Source of the DNA: Thermodesulfobacteriota bacterium
GTDB taxonomy: Bacteria > Desulfobacterota > BSN033 > UBA1163
Reading direction: 5' to 3'
DNA: 64,000 nt
NCBI GenBank assembly: GCA_030017685.1
Contig: JASEHH010000005.1
Location: forward strand, 1-64,000
In this document: positions 49,201 to 57,834 of the stretch, one piece after another
How the letters are laid out: each line of letters opens with the position of its first letter
How positions within the stretch are numbered: the stretch's first letter is position 1
Position numbers and translations under genes: made by a program
Notes under the pieces: model-generated
The model's database searches: none
Told to the model about the DNA's origin: nothing
What the model saw: only the letters and a program-made list of their open reading frames with translations

Positions 49201-50253
49201 TCACTCCATGCTGACAACGATACGAACCGGATTACCCACTTTCTTCTCAAGATCCGAAACCCCCTGATTTACTTCATTCAAGGGAATGACCGAACTAACC
49301 GATTCACTGAGATCCAATTTCCCCGAGGCCGCAATGGCCATGAGTCTTTCAAGGTCGCCGATATCGCTTCCAAAGGAGCCGATTAATGCCAAATCGTTGT
49401 ACACGAAAAAAAATGGAGAAATTATGTTGATTCGTTCCGGTCCGATGCCAACGGTCACGGCCCTGCCTCCTCTGCGCAGCGATCTCACGGCCTGGTCAAT
49501 AGCCGCGTTCACCCCTACGAATTCGAAGGCCACATCCACACCGTATCCGCGGTTGGCTGACATCACCTCCTTGTACGGTTTCTCGATACCGGCATTGACC
49601 GTGATGTCCGCACCTACCCTGAGGGCCCTTTCGAGGGCATAATCGGATGTGTCTACGGCAATAATTCTTGCCGCCCCTGCCAATCTGCAAAACTGGATGG
49701 CATTCATTCCCAGTCCGCCGCACCCGAAGATTGCAACAGTCTCACCCGGTCTCACCTGACCTCTTTTCGTCACTGCGTGAAAAGGGGTTGCCCCGGCATC
49801 GGTCATAATTGCCGCCTCCCTGAAGGAGACATTGACCGGTATCCTCACCAGATTCTTCGCTGGTATTACGATGTAATCCGCAAATGCCCCATCACGGTGC
49901 ATACCCAGGACTCTGGCATTGATGCATATCCCGTCATGCCCCTCCCGGCACGGGGGACACGCCCCGCAAGTAACCTGTGGATAAATGGCCACACGATCCC
50001 CCTTATTCCAGCCCCGGACCCCGTCGCCCAGATCACTGATGACGCCCGAGGGTTCGTGTCCCAGAGTGATGGGGGTATATGCAGTGGCCACCGTCCCGTC
50101 CAATGCAGTATGCACGTCGGTCCCACAGATTCCACAGGCCTTCATCTTGACAAGCACCTCTCCCGGACCGGGACACGGGATATCGATCTCCTCAATTAGC
50201 AGGGGTGTCTTCACCTTGTGCAGTCTTGCTGCCATCATCTTCTTTTCGTTCAT
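49201..50253 (-). CDS. Zinc-dependent medium-chain alcohol dehydrogenase
   Basis: 350 residues. Catalytic zinc ligands are Cys in ACGICGTD and His-Glu in LGHEPSG. The structural zinc site has four Cys (CGACPPC plus a Cys in GHDGICINA). The NAD(P) fold is GCGGLGMNAIQF. It would oxidise a hydroxyl of a pathway intermediate or reduce a ketone. GGGAGGAAAGC precedes the ATG. Distinct from 3-hydroxyacyl-CoA dehydrogenases, which are absent inside the operon, it may take over the oxidation step. Confidence 0.9.
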   Translation of the reverse strand: MNEKKMMAARLHKVKTPLLIEEIDIPCPGPGEVLVKMKACGICGTDVHTALDGTVATAYTPITLGHEPSGVISDLGDGVRGWNKGDRVAIYPQVTCGACPPCREGHDGICINARVLGMHRDGAFADYIVIPAKNLVRIPVNVSFREAAIMTDAGATPFHAVTKRGQVRPGETVAIFGCGGLGMNAIQFCRLAGAARIIAVDTSDYALERALRVGADITVNAGIEKPYKEVMSANRGYGVDVAFEFVGVNAAIDQAVRSLRRGGRAVTVGIGPERINIISPFFFVYNDLALIGSFGSDIGDLERLMAIAASGKLDLSESVSSVIPLNEVNQGVSDLEKKVGNPVRIVVSME

Positions 50254-50267
50254 GCTTTCCTCCCTTT

Positions 50268-51410
50268 TTAGAGCCCGATGTTTCTGGCTATGATGTTCCT
50301 GTGTATCTGGGAAGTCCCCTCGCCGATCTCCAGGAGCTTGCAGTCCCGGTAAAACCTCGAAACCGGATACTCGTCCATAAAGCCGTACCCTCCATGGATT
50401 TGAACTGCTTGTGCACAGATATTCGAAGCGATCTCTGTGGCAAAAAGCTTGGCCATGGAGGACTCCTTGATGCAGGGGGCCTTATTAGACGCCAGCCACG
50501 CGGCCTGATACGTCAACAGTTTTGCCGCCTCAATCTGAGTGGCCATATCAGCTAACATCCATTGAATGCCCTGAAATTTTCCAATGGGTTGTCCGAACTG
50601 GTATCGGGTTTTCGCATAATCAAGGGCTGCATCGTATGCTGCCCGGGCCATGCCCACTGCAAAGGCGGCAGCCACAATGCGCCCCTCGGTCAATGTCCCC
50701 ATGGCCGCTATGAAACCGGTGTTCTCTTTCCCTAACATATTTGAAGCCGGAACACTGCACTCGTCGAAGACCAGCTCTGCTGCCTCCGATGCCTTCATTC
50801 CCATCTTCTTCAACTTTTTTGATACGGAGAACCCTGGCGTATTCTTGTCCACAATGAAAAGGCTGATTCCCTTCATTCCGAGAGAGGGATCGGTGACCGC
50901 AGTGACGACGACGAAATCCGCAAAAGTCCCGTTGGTGATAAACATCTTCGTCCCATTGATTATGAAAGCATCCCCCTCTCTTTTCGCCCTGGTCGTCATG
51001 GAACCAGGATCCGATCCTGCCCCGGGCTCGGCAAATCCCCAGGCGCCGACCATATCACCCCGTATTCCCGGTATGAGATATTTCCTTTTCTGTTCGCTGC
51101 TTCCAAAGAACAATATGGCCGACATGGCGAGATAAAGATGAACATAAATTCCCAGGTAGATCCCTGGTGATACATAGCCAAGTTCCTCCGACATGATAAC
51201 GGAAAACATGGTGTCCCCCCCGATACCCCCGAATTCCTCCGGAAATCGGGCGCCCAAGTAACCCAGTTCTCCAATCTTCCTGAAAATGAACTGTGGGTAC
51301 TCTGCTCTTTCCTCGTACTCGTCAACGAGGGAAACTATCTCCTTTTTGGCAAATCTTCGCAGTGCATCGCGGAAAGCTTCTTGCTCATCCGTCAGGGAAA
51401 GATCGATCAT
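50268..51410 (-). CDS. Acyl-CoA dehydrogenase (catalytic Glu at the usual C-terminal site)
   Basis: 380 residues from ATG 51410 (MIDLSLTDEQEAF) with GGAG nine bases upstream. GFAEPGAGSDPGSM and FITNGTFADFVVV are the FAD and substrate motifs. The catalytic Glu lies in EIGEGTSQIHRNIIAR, as in medium- and short-chain enzymes. It should form the alpha,beta-double bond, passing electrons to ETF, which is not encoded here. Confidence 0.93.
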   Translation of the reverse strand: MIDLSLTDEQEAFRDALRRFAKKEIVSLVDEYEERAEYPQFIFRKIGELGYLGARFPEEFGGIGGDTMFSVIMSEELGYVSPGIYLGIYVHLYLAMSAILFFGSSEQKRKYLIPGIRGDMVGAWGFAEPGAGSDPGSMTTRAKREGDAFIINGTKMFITNGTFADFVVVTAVTDPSLGMKGISLFIVDKNTPGFSVSKKLKKMGMKASEAAELVFDECSVPASNMLGKENTGFIAAMGTLTEGRIVAAAFAVGMARAAYDAALDYAKTRYQFGQPIGKFQGIQWMLADMATQIEAAKLLTYQAAWLASNKAPCIKESSMAKLFATEIASNICAQAVQIHGGYGFMDEYPVSRFYRDCKLLEIGEGTSQIHRNIIARNIGL

Positions 51411-51421
51411 GATTGTTTCTC

Positions 51422-52210
51422 CTATTTGCCTTGAAATAAAGGTTTTCTTTTTTCCTTCAATGCCTTGATCCCTTCCCTGGCATCGGCAGACTGGATACAC
51501 AGCGTCTGGGCATAGCACTCAAAATCAAGCTCCGTGGCCAGGTCCTTGTCCAGGCTCCCTGCCAGTGCTCTTTTCGTCATTTTTATGGCAAGGGTGGGAC
51601 CGTTTAGGATCCTGTTCACGAAGCGGGCCACCTCATCATCAAGGCTTTCGTGAGGGACGACTCTTGTGAGCATACCCAAGCGATATGCTTCGGGAGCTTC
51701 CACCACCTCCCCCAGCAAAAGCATTTCAGCGGCCCTTGTGGGGCCCACCAGTCTTGGAATCAGGTATGTTGCTCCCGCATCCGCACCGGCAAGTCCAACC
51801 CGCACAAAAAGCAAGCCAAGCTTTGCCGTCTCCACGGCGATCTTGAAATCGCAGGCGAGAGCCAACATTGCACCACCGCCATAGGCGTCTCCGTTGACCC
51901 TTGAAATGACGGGAATGTGAAGAGTCCGTATCCCTTCGATACAGTCGAGAAATACCTTGACCGCCCTTTCAGCAAGGATGGGATCAGCATTAACCCTCAG
52001 AACCTCCTCCATATCTGCACCGGCACAAAATGCCTTCCCTTCTCCTGTCAGGATCAGCACCTTGAGTGTTTCATTCTGGCGTATAATCCTGAGCGCGTCT
52101 CTTATGTCCACTCCCAATTGGGTGGTCATGGCGTTAAGAACAGCAGGGCGATTCATTGTAATCGTAGCGGTGGCTCCGTCGATAATCAGATTTATGGTTT
52201 CATAGTCCAT
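51422..52210 (-). CDS. Enoyl-CoA hydratase/isomerase family protein
   Basis: 262 residues. ATITMNRPAVLNAMTT, FCAGADMEEV and GDAYGGGAMLALACD give the crotonase core. Neither standard hydratase Glu is in place: GGGAM replaces GGGCE, and GLAGADAGATYLIPR carries Asp in the second position. An isomerase or other crotonase reaction is therefore likely. It lies 12 nt upstream of the preferred acyl-CoA dehydrogenase start. Confidence 0.86.
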   Translation of the reverse strand: MDYETINLIIDGATATITMNRPAVLNAMTTQLGVDIRDALRIIRQNETLKVLILTGEGKAFCAGADMEEVLRVNADPILAERAVKVFLDCIEGIRTLHIPVISRVNGDAYGGGAMLALACDFKIAVETAKLGLLFVRVGLAGADAGATYLIPRLVGPTRAAEMLLLGEVVEAPEAYRLGMLTRVVPHESLDDEVARFVNRILNGPTLAIKMTKRALAGSLDKDLATELDFECYAQTLCIQSADAREGIKALKEKRKPLFQGK

Positions 52211-52312
52211 GATCTCTCCTTTCCCTACACGTAACTCTTCAGGTGTTTAGGCTGAAGGCTGTTAGTCGTTGCGCATGGATCGAATCAAGGCGCGTTCCTA
52301 CAGTCTAAAAGC

Positions 52313-53197
52313 CTACAATCTATCTACCTGAGTAAGTATCAGCTTTTTTTTCAAACCCAATATCTCACGCGCTTCGTCAGGCGTGGCGATCGGCCTGCCG
52401 ATCTCCCGGGCGATCCGATCTGTTTTCTCAACAAATTGAGCGTTACTCTCTGCCATTACTCCCCGAGAGATATAGAGGTTGTCCTCCATCCCCACCCTGA
52501 CGTGCCCCCCCAGCAACATCCCCATAGTAACCATGGGGAACTGGTGAATACCGATCCCTATGACCTGCCAGGTGGACCCTTCAGGCAAATTTTCACTCAG
52601 GTAGAGAAGATGCTTCGGGGTTGGAGTATTGATCTGGCCTGGAATCCCCATGACAAAGCTGAAATGCATCGGCTTAACTATTGCACCGATCTTTTCAAAC
52701 AGCAGGGCATTGTTGATCATGCCCGGGTCATAGATCTCAATCTCCGGTTTAGTTCCGGCTTCCAACATGGTCCTGGCGATCAGCTCCAGGTCCGAATAAG
52801 ACTGGCTTAGCGTGAAATCGGAAAGCCATTTTCCATTCTCGAAATCATACCGCCCTGTCATGGTAGTGCCGATATTGAACGAGGCCAGCTCGGGTTTCAA
52901 GGCGGGTATCATACCTATTCTCTCCTTTAGAGAGATTTTGGCTGCTCCGCCCGTTGAAAGGCAAATCACAAGATCGGTTTTGGCCATTATCCCGTCTGAT
53001 ATCACCTTGAAAACCCCGGGGTCTGCTGTGGGCTTTCCTTCTCTGTCCCTGGCATGGATATGAACGATGGCCGCGCCCGCCTCCCGGCACTCAATGGCCT
53101 GTCGGATGATCTCTTCGGGCTGTTCCGGAAGGTTAGGATTGGCCTCTTTCCCGTGTTGAGCCCCTGTCAAGGCAACAGTGATGATTAGTTTTTCCAT
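52313..53197 (-). CDS. Beta-keto acid cleavage enzyme (BKACE, DUF849)
   Basis: 294 residues from ATG 53197 with AGGAG upstream. The family zinc motif HIHAR is in AAIVHIHARDREGKPT, and GGHVRVGMEDNLYISRG is the conserved closing segment. BKACE enzymes, with 3-keto-5-aminohexanoate cleavage enzyme as type member, react a beta-keto acid with acetyl-CoA to give acetoacetate and a new acyl-CoA. It overlaps nothing and is 1 nt from the preceding crotonase stop, so tightly coupled. In this operon it would cut a beta-keto acid that is not a CoA ester. Confidence 0.9.
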   Translation of the reverse strand: MEKLIITVALTGAQHGKEANPNLPEQPEEIIRQAIECREAGAAIVHIHARDREGKPTADPGVFKVISDGIMAKTDLVICLSTGGAAKISLKERIGMIPALKPELASFNIGTTMTGRYDFENGKWLSDFTLSQSYSDLELIARTMLEAGTKPEIEIYDPGMINNALLFEKIGAIVKPMHFSFVMGIPGQINTPTPKHLLYLSENLPEGSTWQVIGIGIHQFPMVTMGMLLGGHVRVGMEDNLYISRGVMAESNAQFVEKTDRIAREIGRPIATPDEAREILGLKKKLILTQVDRL

Positions 53198-53198
53198 C

Positions 53199-53978
53199 CT
53201 ATTCTCCTGTAAAATGGGCCTTTCTTTTTTCGATAAAGGCGCCCATTCCTTCTTTCTGGTCTCTGGTTGCCCAGTTGAGCCCAACGGTGTTGATGGAAAA
53301 ATCTATGGCCGTCTCAAGGTCCGTGGTCATCCACTTGTTGATGATATCCTTCTGCGTCTCTAATGCCCTGGGACTTTTTGAGGCAATCTTCTCGGCCCAC
53401 TTTAAGGTCTCTTTTTCAAGCTCCTCCCGTGGAACAACACTGTTAAGGAGATTAAACTTTTCTGCCCGTTTTACATCCCAAAGTTCACCCATAAAGCATA
53501 GTTCCTTTGTCCCGAAGATTCCGATTGCGGCAGGTAGGATAGCCGCCTCCACGATAGCCGGGATCCCCACGTTGATGTTTGGTAATCCGAACAGGGCATC
53601 TTCCGAGGCAATGAGAATGTCGCAGGAAAGGGCAAGCTCCAGCCCCGCTCCAAGGCAGCGGCCATGGATTGACGCGATGATCGGTTTTCCTATAAACCGG
53701 CATGTGCCGAAGGTCTGGTGGAGAAGCCGGCCTACCTCCCTGACTCCCCAGGAATCCATATCCTTGACATAGGCCACGTCTATTCCGGAACTGAAACCTT
53801 TAAGGCAGGCTGAATTCAACACTGCGACAACCACCTCTTTGTCTCTGGCCAATTCCCGGACCGCGTCCGTGATTTCCTCCAGCATCTCACCGTTCAATGC
53901 ATTCAGGACTTCAGGCCTGTTCAGGGTGATTGTTCCAAGTCTACCCTCTTTCTTATATTTGATTGTTTTATAGGTCAT
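53199..53978 (-). CDS. Enoyl-CoA hydratase/isomerase family protein
   Basis: 259 residues from ATG 53978 (MTYKTIKYKKEG) with GGGAGAG upstream. GTITLNRPEVLNALNGE and FSSGIDVAYVKDM mark the oxyanion region. The first Glu is kept (CLGAGLELALSCD), but the second site reads NVGIPAIVEAAIL without the usual GAGGTQ. One of four crotonases in the operon, each with a different active-site pattern. Confidence 0.86.
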   Translation of the reverse strand: MTYKTIKYKKEGRLGTITLNRPEVLNALNGEMLEEITDAVRELARDKEVVVAVLNSACLKGFSSGIDVAYVKDMDSWGVREVGRLLHQTFGTCRFIGKPIIASIHGRCLGAGLELALSCDILIASEDALFGLPNINVGIPAIVEAAILPAAIGIFGTKELCFMGELWDVKRAEKFNLLNSVVPREELEKETLKWAEKIASKSPRALETQKDIINKWMTTDLETAIDFSINTVGLNWATRDQKEGMGAFIEKRKAHFTGE

Positions 53979-54003
53979 TTTCTTGTCTCTCCCCGGTGGC
54001 AAT

Positions 54004-55149
54004 TTACAGGCCGCTCTGTTTTGCAATTATCTCCCGCATCACCTCGTTTGTGCCCCCCCCGATGGTGAAGGCAGCCACGTCCCGGTAAATCCGGCATACC
54101 GGGTACTCCTCCATATATCCGTACCCACCATGCATCTGAAGAACCTCATTGGCCACCTCTTTGACCAGGTTAGCAGTAAAAAGCTTGGCCATAGAGATTT
54201 CCTTTTCTGCCCTGATCCCACTGTTTGCAGCATCTACGGCCAGATAAGTGAGTTGCCGCGCAGCCATGATTTGGGTGTACAGATCCGCAAGCTTATGCCT
54301 CCAGACTTGATATTCCAGAACTGGTCGTCCAGAAATCTCCCTGCTCTCGCCGTATGCCACAGCCTCTTCCATGAGGGCCTCCATGGCGCCCAGTGCGAAT
54401 CCACACAAAACGATCCTCTCACCCTGGAAATGATGCATGATATACTTGAAGCCCGCGTTCTCCTCGCCAATGATATTTGACGCTGGAACAACGCAATCTT
54501 CGAAAGAGAGTTCTGTTGTGGCCGAACAGTGGACGCCCATCTTTTTGAGTTTCCGGCCGACTGAAAACCCGGGTGTATTGGTGGGGATTACGATAAGACT
54601 TACCCCTTTGGTACCCTGACCTCCGGTCCGCACTGCCAGGAGGACATAATCGGCTATGGACCCATTGGTAATGAAGGTCTTGGCGCCATTAATGATATAG
54701 GAGTCCCCCTCGCGGCGGGCTGTGGTCCTGATAGAGCCTACGTCCGAACCTGTGGAAGGCTCGGTAACTCCAAGGCATCCAAGGAGTTCCCCTTTGATGG
54801 CCGGGACGAGGTATTGCTGCTTCAACTCCTCGCTTCCCTCTTCATGGATGGCGGCGGTGCACATTTCGCACTGCATGAGAATGGAAACAGCAGCCCCCAT
54901 ATACTTGGATTTGGCAAGTTCCTCGCAGAGGATCAGAGTGTACCAAAAATCAAGGCCGCTCCCACCATACTTCTCATCGTATCGTGTACCCAGAATCCCC
55001 AAATCGCCGAGTTTCAGGAAAACTTCCCTCGGGACCTCACCCATTTCCTCCCAGTGTTCGGCGTTGGGTTTGATCTCCTTCTTCACAAAGCCACTCACCA
55101 TCTTTCGGAACATCTCGTGCTCATCGGTGAACGGATTCATAAAACTCAT
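54004..55149 (-). CDS. Acyl-CoA dehydrogenase with isovaleryl-type catalytic base
   Basis: 381 residues from ATG 55149 with AAAGGAG upstream. GVTEPSTGSDVGSIRT and FITNGSIADYVLL are the FAD/substrate motifs. The usual C-terminal Glu is Gly (IGGGTNEVMREIIAK). A Glu in FQGERIVLCGFALG aligns by pattern with the base of isovaleryl-CoA dehydrogenase, so activity is likely retained and branched substrates are favoured. It is the second dehydrogenase of the operon and differs from the first in this point. Confidence 0.9.
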   Translation of the reverse strand: MSFMNPFTDEHEMFRKMVSGFVKKEIKPNAEHWEEMGEVPREVFLKLGDLGILGTRYDEKYGGSGLDFWYTLILCEELAKSKYMGAAVSILMQCEMCTAAIHEEGSEELKQQYLVPAIKGELLGCLGVTEPSTGSDVGSIRTTARREGDSYIINGAKTFITNGSIADYVLLAVRTGGQGTKGVSLIVIPTNTPGFSVGRKLKKMGVHCSATTELSFEDCVVPASNIIGEENAGFKYIMHHFQGERIVLCGFALGAMEALMEEAVAYGESREISGRPVLEYQVWRHKLADLYTQIMAARQLTYLAVDAANSGIRAEKEISMAKLFTANLVKEVANEVLQMHGGYGYMEEYPVCRIYRDVAAFTIGGGTNEVMREIIAKQSGL

Positions 55150-55174
55150 TTTACATGCTCCTTTCGTCGTAGGT

Positions 55175-56026
55175 TCAATTGTCAAGCTTGAAGGCTCGTA
55201 TTGCATTATCCCGCAGCAATTTCTTTTTGGCTTCGGGTTTTAGGTCTAATTCCTCGACCTCATCAACGCAGCGTTTAAAGGAAAGGAGAGGGTAGTCCGT
55301 CGCCCACAATACCTTATCCTGCCCCCAGGAATTGCAGTACGCCTTGAAGGAGTCAGGCCAAAGCTTCGGAGTGCGAGCTGAGGTCTCAACGTAGACATTC
55401 GGGAACTTCCACGCCAGAGTCATCATCTCCTCGTGCCATGGTTGTCCCAGATGAGCTCCTACAATCGTGAGATCGGGGAAACCAAGGGCAATTTCGTCTA
55501 AATAGATAGGACGGCCGCATTCGGAGGGAAGGAGGGGTCCCGTGTGACCTACCTGGAAGACAACAGCAATGTCCAGCTCGCAGCATTTGGCCAGGAGTGG
55601 GTAGTAGAGTTTGTCATTAGGCGGAAGCCCAACTCTCCCGTTCCCATAAGCATAAGGTTCAAGCCTCAGGGCACGGCAGTTGTACTCCTTAACACATCTC
55701 TCCACTTCATAGTAGGCCGCCATCCCGTGCCTCGGGTCAACGGTACAGGCCATGGCAAACTTGTCAGGATGTTTCAGTGCCAATTCCCCGGCTTCTGTAT
55801 TGCTGCAGAGTTCCTTACCCTCGAATACGAACGCGGAAAGGAGGATCTTGACTACCCCTGCCTCTTCCATCTCTTGGAGCAATTGTTCGAGTGTCTTGCC
55901 TTTCCTGAACACCTCATAAACGCCGTAGCGCTTGAAGATATGCCAGAATGAATCCGGCCAGAGATTTGACCTTTCAGGTGTGATCAAGGTAGCCCATGCG
56001 TCAATTGCACCTACTTTTTCGCTCAT
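55175..56026 (-). CDS. Amidohydrolase_2 (TIM-barrel) protein without the N-terminal HxH
   Basis: 283 residues from ATG 56026 with AGGAGG upstream. Later metal-site elements of the PF04909 family can be seen: FQVGHTG, IVGAHLGQPWHEE and the terminal LWATDYP (Asp). The usual first motif DxHxH is replaced by IDAWATL, which lacks both His. Family members include decarboxylases and ring-opening hydrolases for CoA or aromatic intermediates. With an incomplete metal site the protein may be a one-metal enzyme or a decarboxylase-like lyase. The reaction is unknown. Confidence 0.78.
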   Translation of the reverse strand: MSEKVGAIDAWATLITPERSNLWPDSFWHIFKRYGVYEVFRKGKTLEQLLQEMEEAGVVKILLSAFVFEGKELCSNTEAGELALKHPDKFAMACTVDPRHGMAAYYEVERCVKEYNCRALRLEPYAYGNGRVGLPPNDKLYYPLLAKCCELDIAVVFQVGHTGPLLPSECGRPIYLDEIALGFPDLTIVGAHLGQPWHEEMMTLAWKFPNVYVETSARTPKLWPDSFKAYCNSWGQDKVLWATDYPLLSFKRCVDEVEELDLKPEAKKKLLRDNAIRAFKLDN

Positions 56027-56055
56027 TTCATTCCTCCTTACTCTCATTCTCAGAT

Positions 56056-56847
56056 TTACTTCCCCTTGAAACGGGGCTCTCTCTTTTCTGAAAAAGCCCG
56101 CTGGCCTTCCTTTGCATCTTCTGTTTGCCTGATTGGTTCCGCAAGAAACTGCTCTAAGCGCAACCCCTCTGCCAAGGGGAGGTCCAGTCCCCGGTAAATG
56201 GCCTCTTTGGCTGCCCGGACCGCGAGGGGTGCGTTATTGCATATACGTTCCGCCATTTTGATCGCTTCGGCTATTACCTCTTTTGCCGGAACTACACGAC
56301 TTACAAGGCCTATTTCAAATGCCTCTTGGGCGTTAATCCGATCTGCACACAGGATCATCTCCAGGCTTTTGGAAAGGGAAATTAGCCTGGGTAGCCGTTG
56401 CGTTCCTCCGGCCCCTGGGATGATCCCCCTGCTCACCTCGACAAGCCCGAAAGTTGCGGTTTCAGCAGCTATTCTGATATCGCATGCGAGGGCGATCTCA
56501 AGCCCACCTGCGAGGCAATGCCCGTTAATCGCGGCGATAATCGGTTTCCATATGTCAAGGTTGCGTGTAATCCCGCCAACCCCGGGCCCTTTTTCAGCCT
56601 TCTCTCTCCTTTCAATAGGCGTCATGCTGCTATAGTAGTTTCGCAGACCCTTGAGATCGCCTCCGGCACAAAAGGCCCTGTCCCCGGCCCCAGTAATAAT
56701 CGCAACCCATAAGTCAGGGTCATCTCGAAACTCTATCCAGGACTTATTCAGCCCATCAAGCGTCTCCCCGTCGAGGGAATTCATGGCCTCAGGGCGATTG
56801 ATTGTGATGATGGCAATTTTTTCCTTTTTCTCAAACAGGACAGCCAT
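56056..56847 (-). CDS. Enoyl-CoA hydratase (both catalytic Glu present)
   Basis: 263 residues from ATG 56847 with GAGGAGGAG upstream. IAIITINRPEAMNSLDGE, FCAGGDLKGL, GHCLAGGLEIALACD (first Glu) and GLVEVSRGIIPGAGGTQRLP (second Glu) give a full hydratase site. Of the four crotonases in the operon this is the one best placed for the ordinary syn-hydration of a 2-enoyl-CoA. Confidence 0.9.
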   Translation of the reverse strand: MAVLFEKKEKIAIITINRPEAMNSLDGETLDGLNKSWIEFRDDPDLWVAIITGAGDRAFCAGGDLKGLRNYYSSMTPIERREKAEKGPGVGGITRNLDIWKPIIAAINGHCLAGGLEIALACDIRIAAETATFGLVEVSRGIIPGAGGTQRLPRLISLSKSLEMILCADRINAQEAFEIGLVSRVVPAKEVIAEAIKMAERICNNAPLAVRAAKEAIYRGLDLPLAEGLRLEQFLAEPIRQTEDAKEGQRAFSEKREPRFKGK

Positions 56848-56878
56848 GAATCTCCTCCTCTGCCTTTTTCCTCTTGCA

Positions 56879-57328
56879 TCAAACAGGACGAAAGCATTCA
56901 ATGTCCAAGATATGACCCTTTCTTTCTTCCGAAAAGATCGCCCGGACCCTCATGCCATGATCAAGTTTAGTGACCTCAGTCTCGCTCAAAAAATGGACTA
57001 TTGACGTGTCTGCACCATCGAGTTTGATTATCCCATAAGCTAAAGGGGCCTCTTTTGGATGATGGTTTTCCTTGTGGTATACAACCGTGAAGGTCACCAG
57101 AGTCCCTTCCGGTCCCACCTCAACCCATTCATCCGTCTCCACAAAGCACTCCTTACAGAACAACTGCGCAGGCACAATCACCCTTTGGCACAGGGGGCAC
57201 CTCTTCCCCATGATCCTTTGGCGATCTCTCAGTTCGACAAAAAACCGGCTGGCTGTTTTGCCTGCCGCATAGCTGAAATGCATATCGACTTTACCCTGAA
57301 GGACCATCCTTTCCACATGATCGCTCAT
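56879..57328 (-). CDS. Zn-ribbon/OB-fold protein (DUF35), second of two
   Basis: 149 residues from ATG 57328. A rubredoxin-like zinc ribbon (CPLCQRV, then FCKECF) is followed by an OB fold (GTLVTFTVVYH, APLAYGIIKLDGADTSIVHFL, MRVRAIF). DUF35 proteins bind thiolases or aldolases and bring CoA substrates. It follows its paralogue and two thiolase-like genes, so the four probably form two hetero-complexes or one. Confidence 0.88.
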   Translation of the reverse strand: MSDHVERMVLQGKVDMHFSYAAGKTASRFFVELRDRQRIMGKRCPLCQRVIVPAQLFCKECFVETDEWVEVGPEGTLVTFTVVYHKENHHPKEAPLAYGIIKLDGADTSIVHFLSETEVTKLDHGMRVRAIFSEERKGHILDIECFRPV

Positions 57329-57347
57329 CTCTCTCCTCCTCTTACTT

Positions 57348-57824
57348 TCATTCCTCAATGCCCTTGAAGTAGAGGATGTCCCCGATATTCCCCTCTCTCT
57401 TCTCCTTCAGCACCGCCTCCACTCGCATTCCGATATACAGTTTGCCCGGATCCCCCTCTTCCAGGATGTGATTGATGGCGGAGTATGCCCCATCTAGCTG
57501 AATCAGGCCTGCTCCATAGGGTATGGGCCGCGGTTTTCCCGTGGTCAAATCAATGAAAGAAAAACAAATGGAGGTATAGGCAACCACCGTGCCTTTGGGA
57601 CCAACTTGCACCCACTCTTCCGTCCTGGCAAAGCACTCCCCGCAAACAGGACGCGGAGGCACCAGGACTCGCCTGCATTCAGGGCACCTTACCCCCATGA
57701 TTCTTCCGGTCTCCTTCATCTCCTTAAAAAACCTTTCATAGTGTGCCCCGGCAGGAAATCGGTAATGAAGTTTCATATGTACAGGAACTCGAAGAAGCTC
57801 TTCCTGCTGTACCTCTCTTCTCAT
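57348..57824 (-). CDS. Zn-ribbon/OB-fold protein (DUF35), first of two
   Basis: 158 residues. Zinc ribbon Cys pairs in CPECRRV and VCGECF, then an OB fold (GTVVAYTSICFSFIDLTTGK, IPYGAGLIQLDGAYSAINHIL, MRVEAVL). It is clearly a paralogue of the following gene. GAGGTG lies before ATG 57824. Its gene follows the thiolase-like gene by 10 nt. Confidence 0.88.
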   Translation of the reverse strand: MRREVQQEELLRVPVHMKLHYRFPAGAHYERFFKEMKETGRIMGVRCPECRRVLVPPRPVCGECFARTEEWVQVGPKGTVVAYTSICFSFIDLTTGKPRPIPYGAGLIQLDGAYSAINHILEEGDPGKLYIGMRVEAVLKEKREGNIGDILYFKGIEE

Positions 57825-57834
57825 GGTGCACCTC

